Below are positions 24,267-35,990 of a stretch of 64,000 nt of DNA, piece after piece. Position 1 is the stretch's first letter. Every line of letters starts with the position of its first letter. The notes beneath the pieces were generated by a model. The model ran no database searches and was not told where the DNA came from. It saw only the letters and a list, made by a program, of their open reading frames with translations. A program made the translations under genes and the position numbers. Source of the stretch: Ectocarpus siliculosus (taxonomy: Eukaryota; Sar; Phaeophyceae; Ectocarpales; Ectocarpaceae); the NCBI GenBank assembly GCA_000310025.1, contig FN649738.1, forward strand, positions 205,386 through 269,385. Direction: 5' to 3'.

Positions 24267-27214
24267 TTCGTGGAGTGCGTGTAGTAGTGTGTCTGAGAGG
24301 GGAACACGCTGAGCTAGAAGCTAGAAAACGATTTGTGTGGATCAGACATGCGCAGGTGTAGATCCGCAGACCAAAATAAAAAAGAATACGGTGGAGGCGT
24401 GTTGGTTCGAACAACGGTGGTTCGGTTTTCCGGAGGGTCTCCCCAAAGAGAGGGCATCAGGGTCTTTTCCTGCTCTCGCCGAGCTCCTCTCGCCAGCAGC
24501 AAGTGCGTGCCTCACTGTGTGGGAGACGCGTATCCCCCTGGGTTCAAGGGCAGACAGCTGAGGGGCAGACCGTCATGTGCAGCCTGTTTGGGGGTTCACG
24601 CGGCGGAATGGAGAGAGGGTAGAAGGGTAAGGGCCAGATGACCCAATTAAATGTATGCATAGCACAAGGCCGGTGCGCCGGGCAATGGAGCCCCGGCGGA
24701 GGAAGCACACACCGTTACGCAGGGGGTCTACAGTACACTCTGTGCGGTAAGTGCTCCAGTGGTACTCGTTTGGAATGTATGTCTGCCTTTCCGCACCTCT
24801 AATCACCCCAGGAGACGGCAGAAATTTTCGCGCGAGCTTGTAATACAGCTGTAGGTTGCATGAGATACAGTACCACACCCCCTGGAACCAAAGCTTGAGC
24901 ACTCCACGACGAAGAAGATGCTGAAATCGAAGGATACGTTGTCTGGCAGCAGCAGTAGCAGTACACGCGATATTTCAATGTGATGAGAATATGCACAATT
25001 CGTGGAGCGGTGTGGAATGTATTTAACACAGCACTACAGTATGTACACTTGCCAAACCTACATCGGTCGCCCATGTGACTGCTGTGACAGCAGTGTGCCT
25101 GCCAGATGCATATGAACGGAGTAGTCTGTATCAGGTACATGAAAGCTGTAGGGACTTTGTTCGGTGCTGCATCAGCGATGTGACGTTTCGTGCAATGTAG
25201 CGACGTGATTCGTCTTTTCCACCGCAGCACCCGCGCGATCCATACGTACACTGCTACATCCAATGGAGCATACATCGCAGGCCATGGTGAGCACACGTAG
25301 GACACCAGTATACCTCACTGTCGATACACGAAATTGATGCAGACGTGTGGTCAGGGGTTGATAAACAATCGCCTCCACGTGGTACACTCTAAGATCAAGT
25401 CTAATGTCACTCGAGACATCCTGTGATGTATGTACTTCTATTTTTTTGATGCTGCAGGACCGACCTGACGCACCTCTTGAGCCATACTCGTATTCTACGG
25501 TGCTGGACCTATGCGGACCCCCATTGATGCTGCTGAGCCTCGTAGGTCTGGCTGCGGTCAACCCGTGCCCGAGACGAGCGCGAAAGGCACAAGGTGCACC
25601 CTACAGTAGACAAATGAAAGAGGGGCGCAGCGACATTACGTTTGGGGTCTCGCTTGTTGGTCATGTATTATTACGTGTGCGTCCTTGCCCAGCCCTCAAT
25701 CTCTACCTCCCTCTCCCCCCCTATCCGCGTGTTAAAGTCAATGTAGATTGTCGCTCTCGGGCGTGCGTAACGTCTGCGTTGTAAGCCGGAACGCCCCGCC
25801 AGTCCTCTCCCGGTCTCATATTTGGTAGTTCGACAGACTCGAATGGCAAGCGTGATTTGAGATTCGCATGTCTGGGGCGTCATTGCCACGCCTGCCTTCG
25901 TTGGCGCCCCAGCAGTTGTTCTTTGGCCGAATACATGTGTACCTTTAGTTCAGACAGTGAGGAATGGTTCGTAGAGGAAGCACGAAAGATTTTCAAGAGA
26001 TGCGCAGTGCCGGTTGAACCTTTCGGGTGCAGGTGCTCCGATGTCCATCCCTGGAAAGGCGCCTGGCCGAACGGATGCCCATAAATGGTCTTGTTTCTCG
26101 GGCTACTGCGAGAGCGATGGAGGGCTCGCTGGTAGAGGTCGGGTTCTTGGAGGAGCTGTTCGGCTTCGGCATGCAGCTCGTGAGTTGAGTTGTTGTAGCA
26201 CTCCCCGGCAGTGGCACCGGGTGCAGTATTTGGGTGTGTGTGTCTCTCTCTCTGTCGTTCCTCTCCACCCTCCCCGCCTCTACCTCTGTCCCTATCTCGC
26301 TCCATATATATCTCCCTTCCCTCCACCCCTCTCTCTCCAGTTATCTCTCTCTCTCTGCTGTGGCCGTGAGCCGTTTTGGTTTCGCGTCACCGTCTCGATG
26401 AAGATGTCGCTGCTTAGGTGTCGGTGCGTGTATTTTGGAAAAACACTTAGGGTTACGAACCAGGTTTTTTTATTTTGCCCCCCGCTCGATAATGGTGATC
26501 GACTAGATCATGTTGTGCGGAGTCGAGAACGTTCACTCCTCGCAAAGGGGATGGTCGCACCACGTTGATGGCCAAGCACCCTCGAGGCAGTTACACAGTG
26601 CATTTAACTGTCTCTGGAAGTGAAAGCAGGCAGACTTTTTCTGGTACCATTTCTCCTCTCTGCGGGTTCTTTGCCCGCCCTGTAGGCGCTGACCCTGTTG
26701 ACACGCTTACGACCCCAATCGTTACGACCGTGTGGTGCACCTGCCGCAGACTTGGCACTCTGGCGGGATGCTTGCTTCGACACCAGCCCAGGCTGGCTCC
26801 CAAATCCACGGACAACGAGTCGAGCACTGGTGGTCGCGTCGGCGGCGGTGGCGCTTACCTGGTCAACATTGCCAGGTGTGGGAGAGAGAGAGGCTCGTTG
26901 TTCGTGCACGTCAACTGCCACACGAAGGTGGTACTTGCCCGTTAGTGCCAGCATGCTGCTACAGGCTGCAGGGTGGAAACACGTGTTGCTTGATGAGGTC
27001 GGGTCGTGCCGTGTGTGTTGATGCGAGTGCTTTCATGCCCAGGCCTCTGCCCTTCTTAGGATCGCTTTGGAAAGGAAGGAGGCTAGGTGTTGCTAGGTGT
27101 TGCTAGGTGCTTGCTGTAATACATATTCTGTTTGGTAGACCGTACGATGGCATACACACAGCGGCACGCTCTTCGTCTTTGTTGTTTGTGTCGCAAGAGC
27201 AGCTCGTTCTTCAG
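24267..27214. other. No certain gene
   Basis: Several frames read partly like protein, for example plus 25930-26030 (SSDSEEWFVEEARKIFKR) and minus 25172-25561. None has a consistent splice model. A CT-rich tract lies at 26230-26360. A dispersed repeat is noted separately at 26490-26605. Confidence 0.4.
26490..26605 (+). repeat. Dispersed repeat, copy 1
   Basis: Shares GCAAAGGGGATGRTCGCACC, CACGTTG and GCACCCTCGAGGCAGYTACA with 55985-56095 in the same orientation. The flanks are unrelated. Family unknown. Confidence 0.75.
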
Positions 27215-27378
27215 AACACAATCATTTTCCCTACCAAATTCTCGCGCCCCCCGTCGCCGCCGCCGCCGCCGCGGTTGATGCGTCCGCTCAGGTGAGCTAT
27301 CGAGCGCCAGCGCCGGCAGCGGTGCAGCAACAGCAGCAACAGGTGGTCGGCGCACCGGTGCTCGGCAGCGGCGGGTGG
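27215..27378 (+). CDS. Candidate exon, Ala/Pro/Gln-rich
   Basis: Between acceptor TTCTTCAG and donor TGG|GTGAGG one frame reads HNHFPYQILAPPVAAAAAAV, then a Gln run (six residues) and a Gly-rich end. It could be an N-terminal or linker exon of the WD40 gene that follows, or of a separate gene. I could not connect it by phase to a start or to the next exon with certainty. A phase-compatible continuation at 27559 (ASLAASRFIVVGFVETC) is possible. Confidence 0.3.
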
Positions 27379-28640
27379 GTGAGGCATAGGTTATGCCCTC
27401 TGGTACTTCGAATGACGGCTTGTGGGTGATGCTCTCGCTCTTTGGTTTAGTTCCAGGAATCGAACGGGCCTTTCTGTATACGCTTATGGCAAGTAGCCTT
27501 CAGCTAGCTAGAAAGTGCGTACGTGGCTCGAACTGACTACTGTGTTTGCCGCTCCCAGGCTTCCCTGGCCGCGTCCCGCTTTATCGTGGTGGGTTTTGTC
27601 GAAACGTGCCGGCCTCGTGGTCAAGCCGATGCTGTTGTCGTCGCTGGTAACGGCAAGGCGCCCGGAGGAGTGGGGGCGCCAGGGAAGGGGCGACCTGCTC
27701 GCGGACTGGGTCGCTGCACTTCCGGTACGACTTTCTTTTTTTTGTCGCCCTTGCGTATAGTGTTTGTGGACGGATAATGCTTTTTGTGAGGTTGGCTTGG
27801 GGAGCGCAGAGAAGGGGGCGAAGAAGAGTCCTCTCTTGTCCCTTGGACTGTGTTTGGACAGAGAGAATCGCAAACAAGCGAGGAGTGTGTACGTTGCTCA
27901 ATAGTGTAAGTCCAATCTATTTCATCGTGAGTGACGGGGCTTCAGAGAATCCTGTTCTTTTCTTCGTTGGCTCAGACGATAAGACGCTACAGAACTGGTT
28001 CCCACAGGGAGACATGTGTGCGTGATGTTTCTCCCCGTTATTCCCTTTCCCCGCGTCGAGATTGAGCGCAGGGGGTTAGGGATGTACATAGGTTCTTTGG
28101 TTCTTTGGCGTCACCCGATGTACACAAGGCTCGCCACCGCGTGCACCAACAACGTAACACCTCCGATCGCGGGGTACCAGTGTCGACGAGGCAATGGCAG
28201 CCACGAGCTCGAACGCAGACGTCAATGATTAGCCTTTAGGACACGTGCAGCACACGGATTTTGCAACTGTTGGTTGCATGTTCTCGCGCAGAGTGCCGAG
28301 CTAGACAGACATACACCAGATGGTGACCGCGAGGGTCAGTACTGCCTGCGCCGCGACGGCCACCCTCTGCAGCAGAGAAGTGAGGAGGCATCACCTGTAA
28401 GACGGTTTGGACCCCTTCGGAAAAACGTGGTGCGTGGTTCCTCAGGTAGTCGTGCTCTGTGGAACACCTTCACGAAAACGTCCGAATGCTGGCCCCGCTG
28501 GAAGTACCTAGTGTGTTTTCGTAGACAAGACGTATCTTCGCGTCCTCTCACCTCTCCTCTCTGTCTCTCTGTCTCTCTGCCGCTGATTCTGTGTGTGTGT
28601 GTGTGTGTGTCTCTCTCTCTCTCTCTCTCCACCTTTCCAG

Positions 28641-31600
28641 CAGACTTCGGATTGCACGAACGAGGAGGTGAGGGCAGTGCAGGCCCTCCCTGACGGACGG
28701 CTGGCGTCGGCCTCGCAAGACCACACCGCCAGACTGTGGACCCCAGAGGACGAAAAGAGCGAGGGGGCCGGCGGAGTGTACTACGACATCGGAGGTAGGC
28801 GGCAGCTTTGTATTTTTTTACACTGTTATTGCTGAATAGCGAGTGTGTAGATCATTCTGGTCGGTTGCTTGGTTGCGTCACGAATGATGGTGCAGTAGCA
28901 TTTTCTCCCTTCGGCGTCAGGCATCAATCACATCATGCTTTTTCTTGTGTCTGGCAAACGCTCGCTCGCTCGCTCTCTCTCTCTCTCGATAGACACCTTT
29001 GCGGACGACAACCATTGGGTCGTCTCCCTGGCCGCCCTTCTACCGGGGATTGTCCCCGAGTGTCCCCAGGGGGGCCTCGTGACCGGGTGCTTGGACAAGC
29101 TCATCAGGGTGTACGACCACCAGGGAAAGCAGCAACGGATGCTCCAGGGCCACGACGGCGGTGTCATTTATTTCAGCTGGACAGCGGCAGACCAGGTGGG
29201 GTACTCGTAGCCGCGCATGCCGTAGCCGTTAGACCGCTGACCTCGCATCCCTACAAAGCCGGGACGTCCCTCATGGTTTGCATGCCTCAGCGTGTGTCTT
29301 CGAAGGGTGCGAACGAGGAGACGGTCTCTGCTTTTTCGGTCGGAGGGTCCGCACGCAGGAGGTTCTGGTTATTTTATGGGGGCGGTACAGGGGAGTTGAA
29401 TGGCAGAGTGCAGTTCAGGTAGCGGTGTGATCGCGGTTCGGCAAAGACAAGGCCGCAGGAAACGGGGCGTTGATTCCAGATGGATGGCAGCAGCAATATT
29501 GGTTGGAGAGGAGGGGAGGGAGGCAGAGGGGTCGTCGCGGATTGTGTTCGATCGCAGCTTACGGGCGGGGTAGAAGCGGCGAAATATTTCCAGCAGGGTC
29601 ACCTACAGCATTCGCCTGGATAGTTGAACTCAGGAGTGGAAAGGGGGTTTCTAACTGGCGAGTCGAGGCATCTCGCATTCATTCTCCCCCGCCGCCCCTC
29701 CCCCCGCTTTGCACACGAACACATGGAAACGGAAAATCGGAACTTGTGACTTTTCGGCGAGGCGGCTCATTAGCGGGAGCTGGGGCGGCACGGCAAAGGT
29801 CTGGGACGTGGCGGGAGGGGTGTGCATGGTCACGCTCGGAGGGCACGAGAACGGGGTGTGCGTGCTCGGCTTGCCCGGCGGAAAGGCGAGTTTGTCAGCC
29901 CGCCTGGGAAATGGCGCGGTATGGATAAGACCGGTGTGGCGGGCGGGGTCCCTGCGTCCTGCTCAGATCGAGGGCCAACCTACAGGATATGGTGTGGCAT
30001 ACTTAGTTGGAATGAACAATGGATGGCTTCGCAGAATGTTCTCGATATGTTTCAACCACACACACACACCTCCCCAGGATCATGTTTGAAGGGGATGTTC
30101 TGTCGCTGGGGAGATTATTCCGGGGCGTTCAACAGGTATTGAAACTTTGACCGAACGTCCATCTCCTGTCCATCTCCTTCCCCCCTCCCCCTCGCCCGCC
30201 GCAGCCCGGGCTTCGCAAATTGAGGTGGCGACTGGCTCGACGGGGCGCCAAGACAGCGGGCAGGTGGTTGATTTCCAGATCCGCATCTCGAGTGAGACCG
30301 GGCAGCAGGTGTGTCTGTCTGTATGTCGATCCGTGAAAAAGCTGTGCCGCGATGGTAGCGACCGCTGTTTCTTTCGCGTGGACGTGAAAGTGGAGGGGAT
30401 ATTGGTTCATCCGCCATGGACGGCCTGGCCTTTGATCACGAGGTCTTTGGTGCCGCGTGTCTTGCTCTTTCGTGGGACTGCTGTGTCCTAGCTTTGGTTG
30501 CGTCCCTCAATAATAGCGCCGATCATCTCCCCCCTACAACATGTAGATGCACCTGACCGGTGGCTCACTGGTGCCTGTTTTAGTCTACGTCGTGGGCTAG
30601 TCAACAGTGATGGGTAGCGGCCTGAAAAAACCACCTGTCCCCCTTCCTCCTCCCTCCCTCACTGAATACGTGGCGAGCGGAGGATGTGCGCCACACCCTA
30701 GAATTGTAGCGGACACGGACGGTTTCCACAATCGCGTTGCGCATGACGATAGACATATACACACCCCTACCGGTCTAGAACCACGCATGGCAATGAAAGG
30801 GTGATGACCAGCGTCTGCTTCATCCTTGTGATTCGTAGCCTGGGCCGGCGATATCGCTCTGTCCCGGCATTGTAGGGATGCGAGGTCAATGACTGCGGCA
30901 CGCGTTTACGAGAGTACCCCCCCCCCCCGTTATTGATCCAAGTCTTACAATAAAAGTAGTAGGTCACCAATGCCCCCCGTCCCTCGAGATTAAGACCCTC
31001 AGGGACCACTCGGGTCCCGTCCGGTCGCTGGACCTTGCCCCCGGGATGGGTTTTTGTCCACCCCTAACGACGGAAGCGCCAGGCTTTGGTCTTTGGACGG
31101 CACCCCCCCTGGCGACGATGCCCCACCCGGCCACGAGGGAGGTGCAGCCGGCCTTCGTGCTGCAGGTGAGCACACCGCCGTAGTAATCTGAGAAGGCATT
31201 TGAAGAGGATAGGAGAGTGCTGACGGCGAGCGTACGCATGTAGCAGAAGAGATGAAGGGGAGAGGAGAGTGCTGAAGGCCAGCGTGCGCGTAACAAAACA
31301 GAAGAGGACGGGAGGAGAGAAGAGAAGGGAATTGAAGAAGACAAAAAGAGCGGGTGTGCGCTCACATTGTGCATGACTCCGTTATTGGACCATTGACCAC
31401 GCGTCCTCGCGAGGACGGAGTGTTGTTCCCACAAGATCGCTGATGGTCAACCATTCCTTCCTACTGTACCAAAGGTCGCTCAATATTGTTTCCGTGGACG
31501 ATCGGGGGTGTCATGGTCGGCGACTTGCGGTACATCTGCCTGCCAGCTCTCACGACTAACCCTTGCCCTCCTCGGTTGTTATTGTTGCCGTTTTTTCCGT

Positions 31601-32196
31601 GTTCTTATGATGGGGTGGGGGGTTCTACACCGTGTGCAGGGATGCGTTCTGACTGGTGACGGCGGGGAGTCCGTGAGCGTTGACGAGAGCGGTGAGTGTA
31701 TCGTCTGGAGGGGGTCGGAGAGGGGCCAGTCCAGCCTGCACCCCTCGGGGCTGTGGTGGTGCGTCTGCGCTCTTCCGAACGGGGACTTCGCCACGGGTTA
31801 CCAGATATGGGGGAGTGGGGGAGGGGCAATCATGACCCATTCCGCGTCGCCACATTTTTGTTTGGGTTGGAATTCACCGACCTTGTGTTGCTGCTGCTGT
31901 GGTGAAACATTCGAACTGCCCCTCCACCATAGGTCTTGGACAAGCCCCCCTCGTGCCCCGCCCCGCCCCGGCATCTCAAGGAATGCGAGCGTCTTGTGGC
32001 TGGAACACACTTCAATTGCGTGACACACCAGTTGGATCTTCGCACGCACGTCCCCGCCGCCGCCTTGTCTCGACTTGTGTGTGCGTAGGACCACGTCGTG
32101 AGGGTGTGGACCAGGGCAACGGAGCGCGCGGCGCCTGCAGAGGTGGCTCAAGCCTTGGATCAGGCGGTCATCGATGGACGGACCAAGACCAAGCAG
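28641..32196 (+). CDS. PLAA/Doa1(Ufd3)-type WD40 protein, N-terminal propeller part
   Basis: Doa1/PLAA proteins bind ubiquitin and Cdc48/p97 and act in ubiquitin turnover. Exons: 28641-28794, 28993-29200, 29762-29885, 30225-30308, 30989-31165, 31640-31804 and 32089-32196, in phase throughout. WD motifs in family order: LASASQDHTARLW; LVTGCLDKLIRVYD; RLISGSWGGTAKVWD; VATGSTG; HSGPVRSLDLAPGMGF; GECIVW; HPSGLWWCVCALPNGDFATG; DHVVRVWT. Order and spacing match plant and animal PLAA. Oddities: intron 3 appears GC-AG (AAG|GCGAGT). The intron after exon 6 starts AT (CAG|ATATGG). Exon 5 reads correctly only if its middle is shifted by one base. The first exon with the start codon is not resolved. No PFU or PUL domain follows. 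It may be a decaying or truncated gene, or partly an assembly artefact. Confidence 0.75.
29218..29270 (+). repeat. Short dispersed tRNA-like repeat
   Basis: GCCGTTAGACCGCTGACCTC and GCATCCCTACAAAGCCGGGAC match, in inverted orientation, segments near 30850-30895 and 56175-56230. The fragments resemble the 3' half of a tRNA-related SINE. The first copy lies in intron 2 of the WD40 gene. Confidence 0.45.
31385..31462 (+). repeat. tRNA-like SINE fragment
   Basis: GCGTCCTCGCGAGGACGGAG and TTGTTCCCACA match the reverse complement of 56508-56605. There the flanking TCTTAGTGGTTAGAAC resembles a tRNA A box. It lies in an intron of the WD40 gene. Confidence 0.45.
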
Positions 32197-32403
32197 GTGT
32201 GGTTGGTGGTGTTGGTGGTGGCGGTGGTGGCAATGCTGTTAGTGTTGTTGTGGTTGGTGGTGGTGGTGGTGACAAGCTGCAAGTGTTGGTGGTGGAGATT
32301 ATGCGGTTCGTGTTGGTAGCGATGGTCATGACAATACCACACACGTTTAGTCCTAGAACATCACTCGGGATTAGCGATTTTCGACCTACTTCGTTTGTCG
32401 ACG

Positions 32404-32572
32404 TTTCATTACTTGAGTACATTTCGTGTTTGCCATGTGGTTTGCATACCAAGTATGCAAGTATGGCTGTGGAGAGATTGAGTTTGTCTACCTTTCATTA
32501 CTTGAGTACATTTCGTGTTTGCCATGTGGTTTGCATACCAAGTATGTAATGGCTGTGGAGATATTGAGTTGC
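32404..32572 (+). repeat. 89-bp tandem duplication
   Basis: TTTCATTACTTGAGTACATT at 32404 recurs at 32493, and the copies agree through CATACCAAGTATG. It sits between the last WD40 exon and the chromovirus. Confidence 0.85.
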
Positions 32573-33489
32573 TGGGAGATTCATGTTCAGTGCGAATATC
32601 ATGCGTTTTCTCCGGTTCCCAGAGATCGTCACTCCAGACTGTGGCGTCATGGTCCATGTGAGCCCCTTGCTGGCGTCGAATGCAGGTCGCCTAGGGGTCT
32701 TTCGCCCGCCACTCAGAAAGAAAATGGCCCCAAAAATGAACCCCTACTGTGGCATGACTCGCGACAAACGGGCGTCGGTTGTCGAAGCGGACGCTGAAAT
32801 ATAAAAATGGATGAAATGTGGGTGGACAAGGCCAAAGATCAATATCACTCTCGAAAGCTCAAAACGGGGGCGTCGATGTGGTAGGCTACAGGGGTCGACA
32901 GTAGAAGACACGAGCTGCGGGGGAGCAACAATAGTACGTGCTCGCAGGAGCTCAAAAGGTGGCGGAAGAAAAACACGGTACGGCTACAGGGTAAAAGTAG
33001 GCAGCATGGTCGAGCGCAAAACGCAAATGCGTAAGCTAAAACTTATCACGCCAGCAGACGGCTGTAAGAGCGAGGTGTTTGGGTGGCAACGGTGTGCAAA
33101 AAGAAACAAGGCTATAGCGTCAGTTGCGCAAGAATTAGCACAAAAAAACCAAACACAAGAAACAAATACGAAAAACAAATACAAAAAACAAATACGAAAA
33201 ACCAAATACCTGGTACAAGGTACAAACCAGTGCCAGGGTCGTAACCAGCCAGGGGCAGATTGCACCGTGGGGGGAAGAGCTGCTGACAAGGCGAGGGAAT
33301 GTATGCAAACAATAAAACAAGAACGGTGGCCGGTGTCCAAACAAGATATTTTCACCGGGCAGTGGCTGAAGCGGGCGCTGTTGTGGCTCCTCTGGATTCG
33401 TCGACGTTCCTCCGGATGCCACGCATGAAGGAGGTGTTGCGATGTACTTGCAGAAACCAGGAACCGCAGACGGCGTGATGTTCGGAGCT

Positions 33490-33956
33490 GTAGTGGCTGG
33501 GGGCGAGGGGGATCTTGAGCGGCCCGGGGTCGTCGAGGAAGCGGACGATGTAGAGGTCGGCAGTGGTGGTGTGCCGCGATATTTTGCCCAACCACCAGAG
33601 CGCGTATTTGGCTTTGTACCACAAGTAGGCTCCGAGGGGTATGGCGGTGGCGCTGAAGCGGCGGATGAAGGTGTCGCGGGGGACGTAGGTGTAGCCGGGT
33701 GAAGACGCACGTTATCCCTTGGCGCGGGAGAGTTCGCGAGCAGCGGCTCCTTTGTATGCGCATGTTGCGGTAAAGACGGTTCTTTTGGCTGTGTCGATCC
33801 GGTGTGCCACACCAGTAGCGAAGATGTGGTGACGCGAGTGTTGTAGGTCGATTTCTCGTTCCCAGGAGGGTCGAAGCAGGCCTTTCCAGTGTGTTTGGTA
33901 GAGAGCGGCGAGTTCGCCGCCGCGTCGGCGGACAGTTTGGTAGCCAGTGATTTTCT
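33490..33956 (-). pseudogene. Chromodomain plus Tudor-like tail of the chromovirus
   Basis: In the frame one base off from the integrase frame, right after its stop, VEKITGYQTVRRRGGELAAL followed by HWKGLLRPSWEREIDL has the chromodomain layout (aromatic cage, W-K-G, W-E). After an in-frame TAA (near 33713) the same frame continues with ALWWLGKIS and YIVRFLDDPGPLKIPLAP, which resembles a Tudor or Agenet-type barrel. In chromoviruses such C-terminal modules steer integration to marked chromatin. Two readers in one tail would be unusual. Confidence 0.6.
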
Positions 33957-35990
33957 CTACTTGAAGGCGTTGAAGGGCGTGGAGACGTCATCCTCGGTAG
34001 CGTGGTACGGAGGGGGTTTGGTGGCGTAATTGTTGAGGACGTATCTTGTGAGGCCAGCAGGCAGGAAGCGGGGTATGTCAGCGTCGTGGGCGTGGTGGCA
34101 CGGCTTGCAGCGTACTACGGAGACGCGGTTTTTGGCGTCGGCGCCGGGCATGTCGTTGGGGAGGTCCAAGTAGAGGGTTTTGTCGGCGATCGGGCGCCCA
34201 TCTGGTGCTTTGTCGCTGGGGCCTACGGCAAGAATCTTGAAGGGCCCAGTCCAGTTCAAGGAGAGCTTGGCTTTGAGAACCTGCGAGTCCGAGGCGGAGG
34301 CAGAGGCGGTGGTGGAAGCTCCGTGGCGAATTGTCGATACCTGATTGTAGACCCAGACTGAGTGTCCTGTCTTGTAGACGGGTCGTCGGTGAAGTGCATC
34401 CGATAGTGACGAGTTCCTGCGCTCGATTTTGTCGACGTTGAGCGCGTGTTGCTCTCGAACGAGGTCGTAAGAGCGACGTTGCCTTTCCACTGCGAGTTTG
34501 TGGTATTCAAGTTGTTCCTTAGCCAGGCTTTGGTGTCCGCGGGCGTAGATATTGTCGAAAACGGTCATGGGGAAGCGAGCAAGTCGGCCGATGTGCACTT
34601 GGTTGGGTGCTAGCCCTGTGGCGGGGCTCACGGTGTTGTTGTACGCAAATTCCACATGCAGGAGGTGTAGATCCCAGTCATCTTGCCTCTCATTGACGGA
34701 CACAGCTAGCATTTGAGCCATTGTGTGGTTGACGCGTTCCACGCCGCCGTTCCCGCAAGGGTGATGGGCGCTGGTGATGATTTTGCGTACGCGGAGAAGT
34801 TTGAAGATGGCGTCAGAAAGTTGCGAGGTGAAGTGGAGACCCGTGTCGGAAAGAAGGCTCACCGGACATCCCCAGAGTGGAATGTATTGATTGACGAAGA
34901 TATTGGCGGTCCCTTCGGCCGTGTAGTTTGCAGGTGAGACTGCGTACATGTCGGCGCGCCGGCTAAAGCCTTCGGTAAAGAGTAGGATGTAGGCGTTGCC
35001 GCGTGGAGTAGTAGGGAGCGGTCCAAAGTAGTCCACGCTGACGGCCACACCGGGCCCTGATGGCAGGGGAATGGTGAGGATGGGCCATCGTATAGTTTGT
35101 CGTGCTGATTTGCGGCCTTGGCATGTGTAGCATTGTCGAGTCCCGAAGCGGGCGCAAGCGCTCATGCCAACCCACCAGTAGAGTTGTTCCAGAAGGCTGA
35201 TGGTCTTGGCGGTGCCAAGGTGGCACAGAGTGTTGGAGTGGCATTGAAGCCTTACCCAAGGACGCGTGGGTTCATTGTCGAGAAGGCGAGCAGCTCTACC
35301 GCTAGTACGATCGTTGTCGGAGTTTGGCGGTTTGGTAAATTGTCGAACCAAGAGCGGATTGCCGTCGTCATCGGTGATGATGGGACCTTTGGTGACCAAT
35401 TCCTTGATGTCGGTGAGGGAAGGACGCAAGTGTTCTGGGGTGTCGCCGTAGAAGTCTGTTGGCAATGCTGAAGGTTGGCCAAGTTGAATGTAGCGAATGG
35501 CGGCGTTGCAAGTGAAGTCCTTTTGTTGCTCCTCATGCCAGTCGGCGTGTGTGAAGCGCGCTACAGAGTTCATGAAGGATATCTCGGCCGGAGAAGGCAG
35601 TGGCGCTGGAAGTGACGAAGAAGCTGAAGTTGAGGGGGCCCCTGTGGATGGTGTGTCGGCAGATTCCGGCAGAGGTTCCGTGGCGGTTGGTACCGTGGGT
35701 ACAAGTTCAGCGGCGGTCTGTGCAGGTGGGGTAGAAGGGTTTGTGTGCGGCCTGCGTGGAGGTGCAGCAGGTGCTGGTGCCGCAGTGGCGGAAATGTCTG
35801 GGCTGAAGCGGTAAGTTACTTGAGGCAGAGGATTCCCAGATGTTGCAGCTGCGCGGCGTTGAGTGCGGGTGGATATCAAATCTGATGGATCCAAAGAACG
35901 CGGGCGCAACCGAGAAGGAGAGAGAGGCCGCTGAAGTGCAGGTGCTTCCAGGGTGTCTGACCTGGAGCGAGCTGCAGTTGCAGGGGGCAT
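33957..35990 (-). CDS. Ty3/gypsy integrase region
   Basis: A 677-codon open frame. Residues 1-135 are Pro/Ala/Ser-rich linker. The zinc-binding HHCC lies at about residues 251-290 (HSNTLCHLG, CYTC). The catalytic triad is D at about 320 (VDYFGPLP), D at about 382 (SDTGLHF) and E at about 418 (GNGGVERVNHTM). A GPF motif (WTGPFKI) lies near residue 590. The frame is intact across the whole integrase, unlike the rest of the element. It ends TTCAAGTAG, and the chromodomain follows in another frame. Confidence 0.9.
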   Translation of the reverse strand: MPPATAARSRSDTLEAPALQRPLSPSRLRPRSLDPSDLISTRTQRRAAATSGNPLPQVTYRFSPDISATAAPAPAAPPRRPHTNPSTPPAQTAAELVPTVPTATEPLPESADTPSTGAPSTSASSSLPAPLPSPAEISFMNSVARFTHADWHEEQQKDFTCNAAIRYIQLGQPSALPTDFYGDTPEHLRPSLTDIKELVTKGPIITDDDGNPLLVRQFTKPPNSDNDRTSGRAARLLDNEPTRPWVRLQCHSNTLCHLGTAKTISLLEQLYWWVGMSACARFGTRQCYTCQGRKSARQTIRWPILTIPLPSGPGVAVSVDYFGPLPTTPRGNAYILLFTEGFSRRADMYAVSPANYTAEGTANIFVNQYIPLWGCPVSLLSDTGLHFTSQLSDAIFKLLRVRKIITSAHHPCGNGGVERVNHTMAQMLAVSVNERQDDWDLHLLHVEFAYNNTVSPATGLAPNQVHIGRLARFPMTVFDNIYARGHQSLAKEQLEYHKLAVERQRRSYDLVREQHALNVDKIERRNSSLSDALHRRPVYKTGHSVWVYNQVSTIRHGASTTASASASDSQVLKAKLSLNWTGPFKILAVGPSDKAPDGRPIADKTLYLDLPNDMPGADAKNRVSVVRCKPCHHAHDADIPRFLPAGLTRYVLNNYATKPPPYHATEDDVSTPFNAFK

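Noticed and set aside
32984-33991. 335-codon minus ORF rich in Arg/Pro/His
   Set aside because: Another frame of the chromodomain/Tudor-like region; composition is typical of an out-of-frame read.
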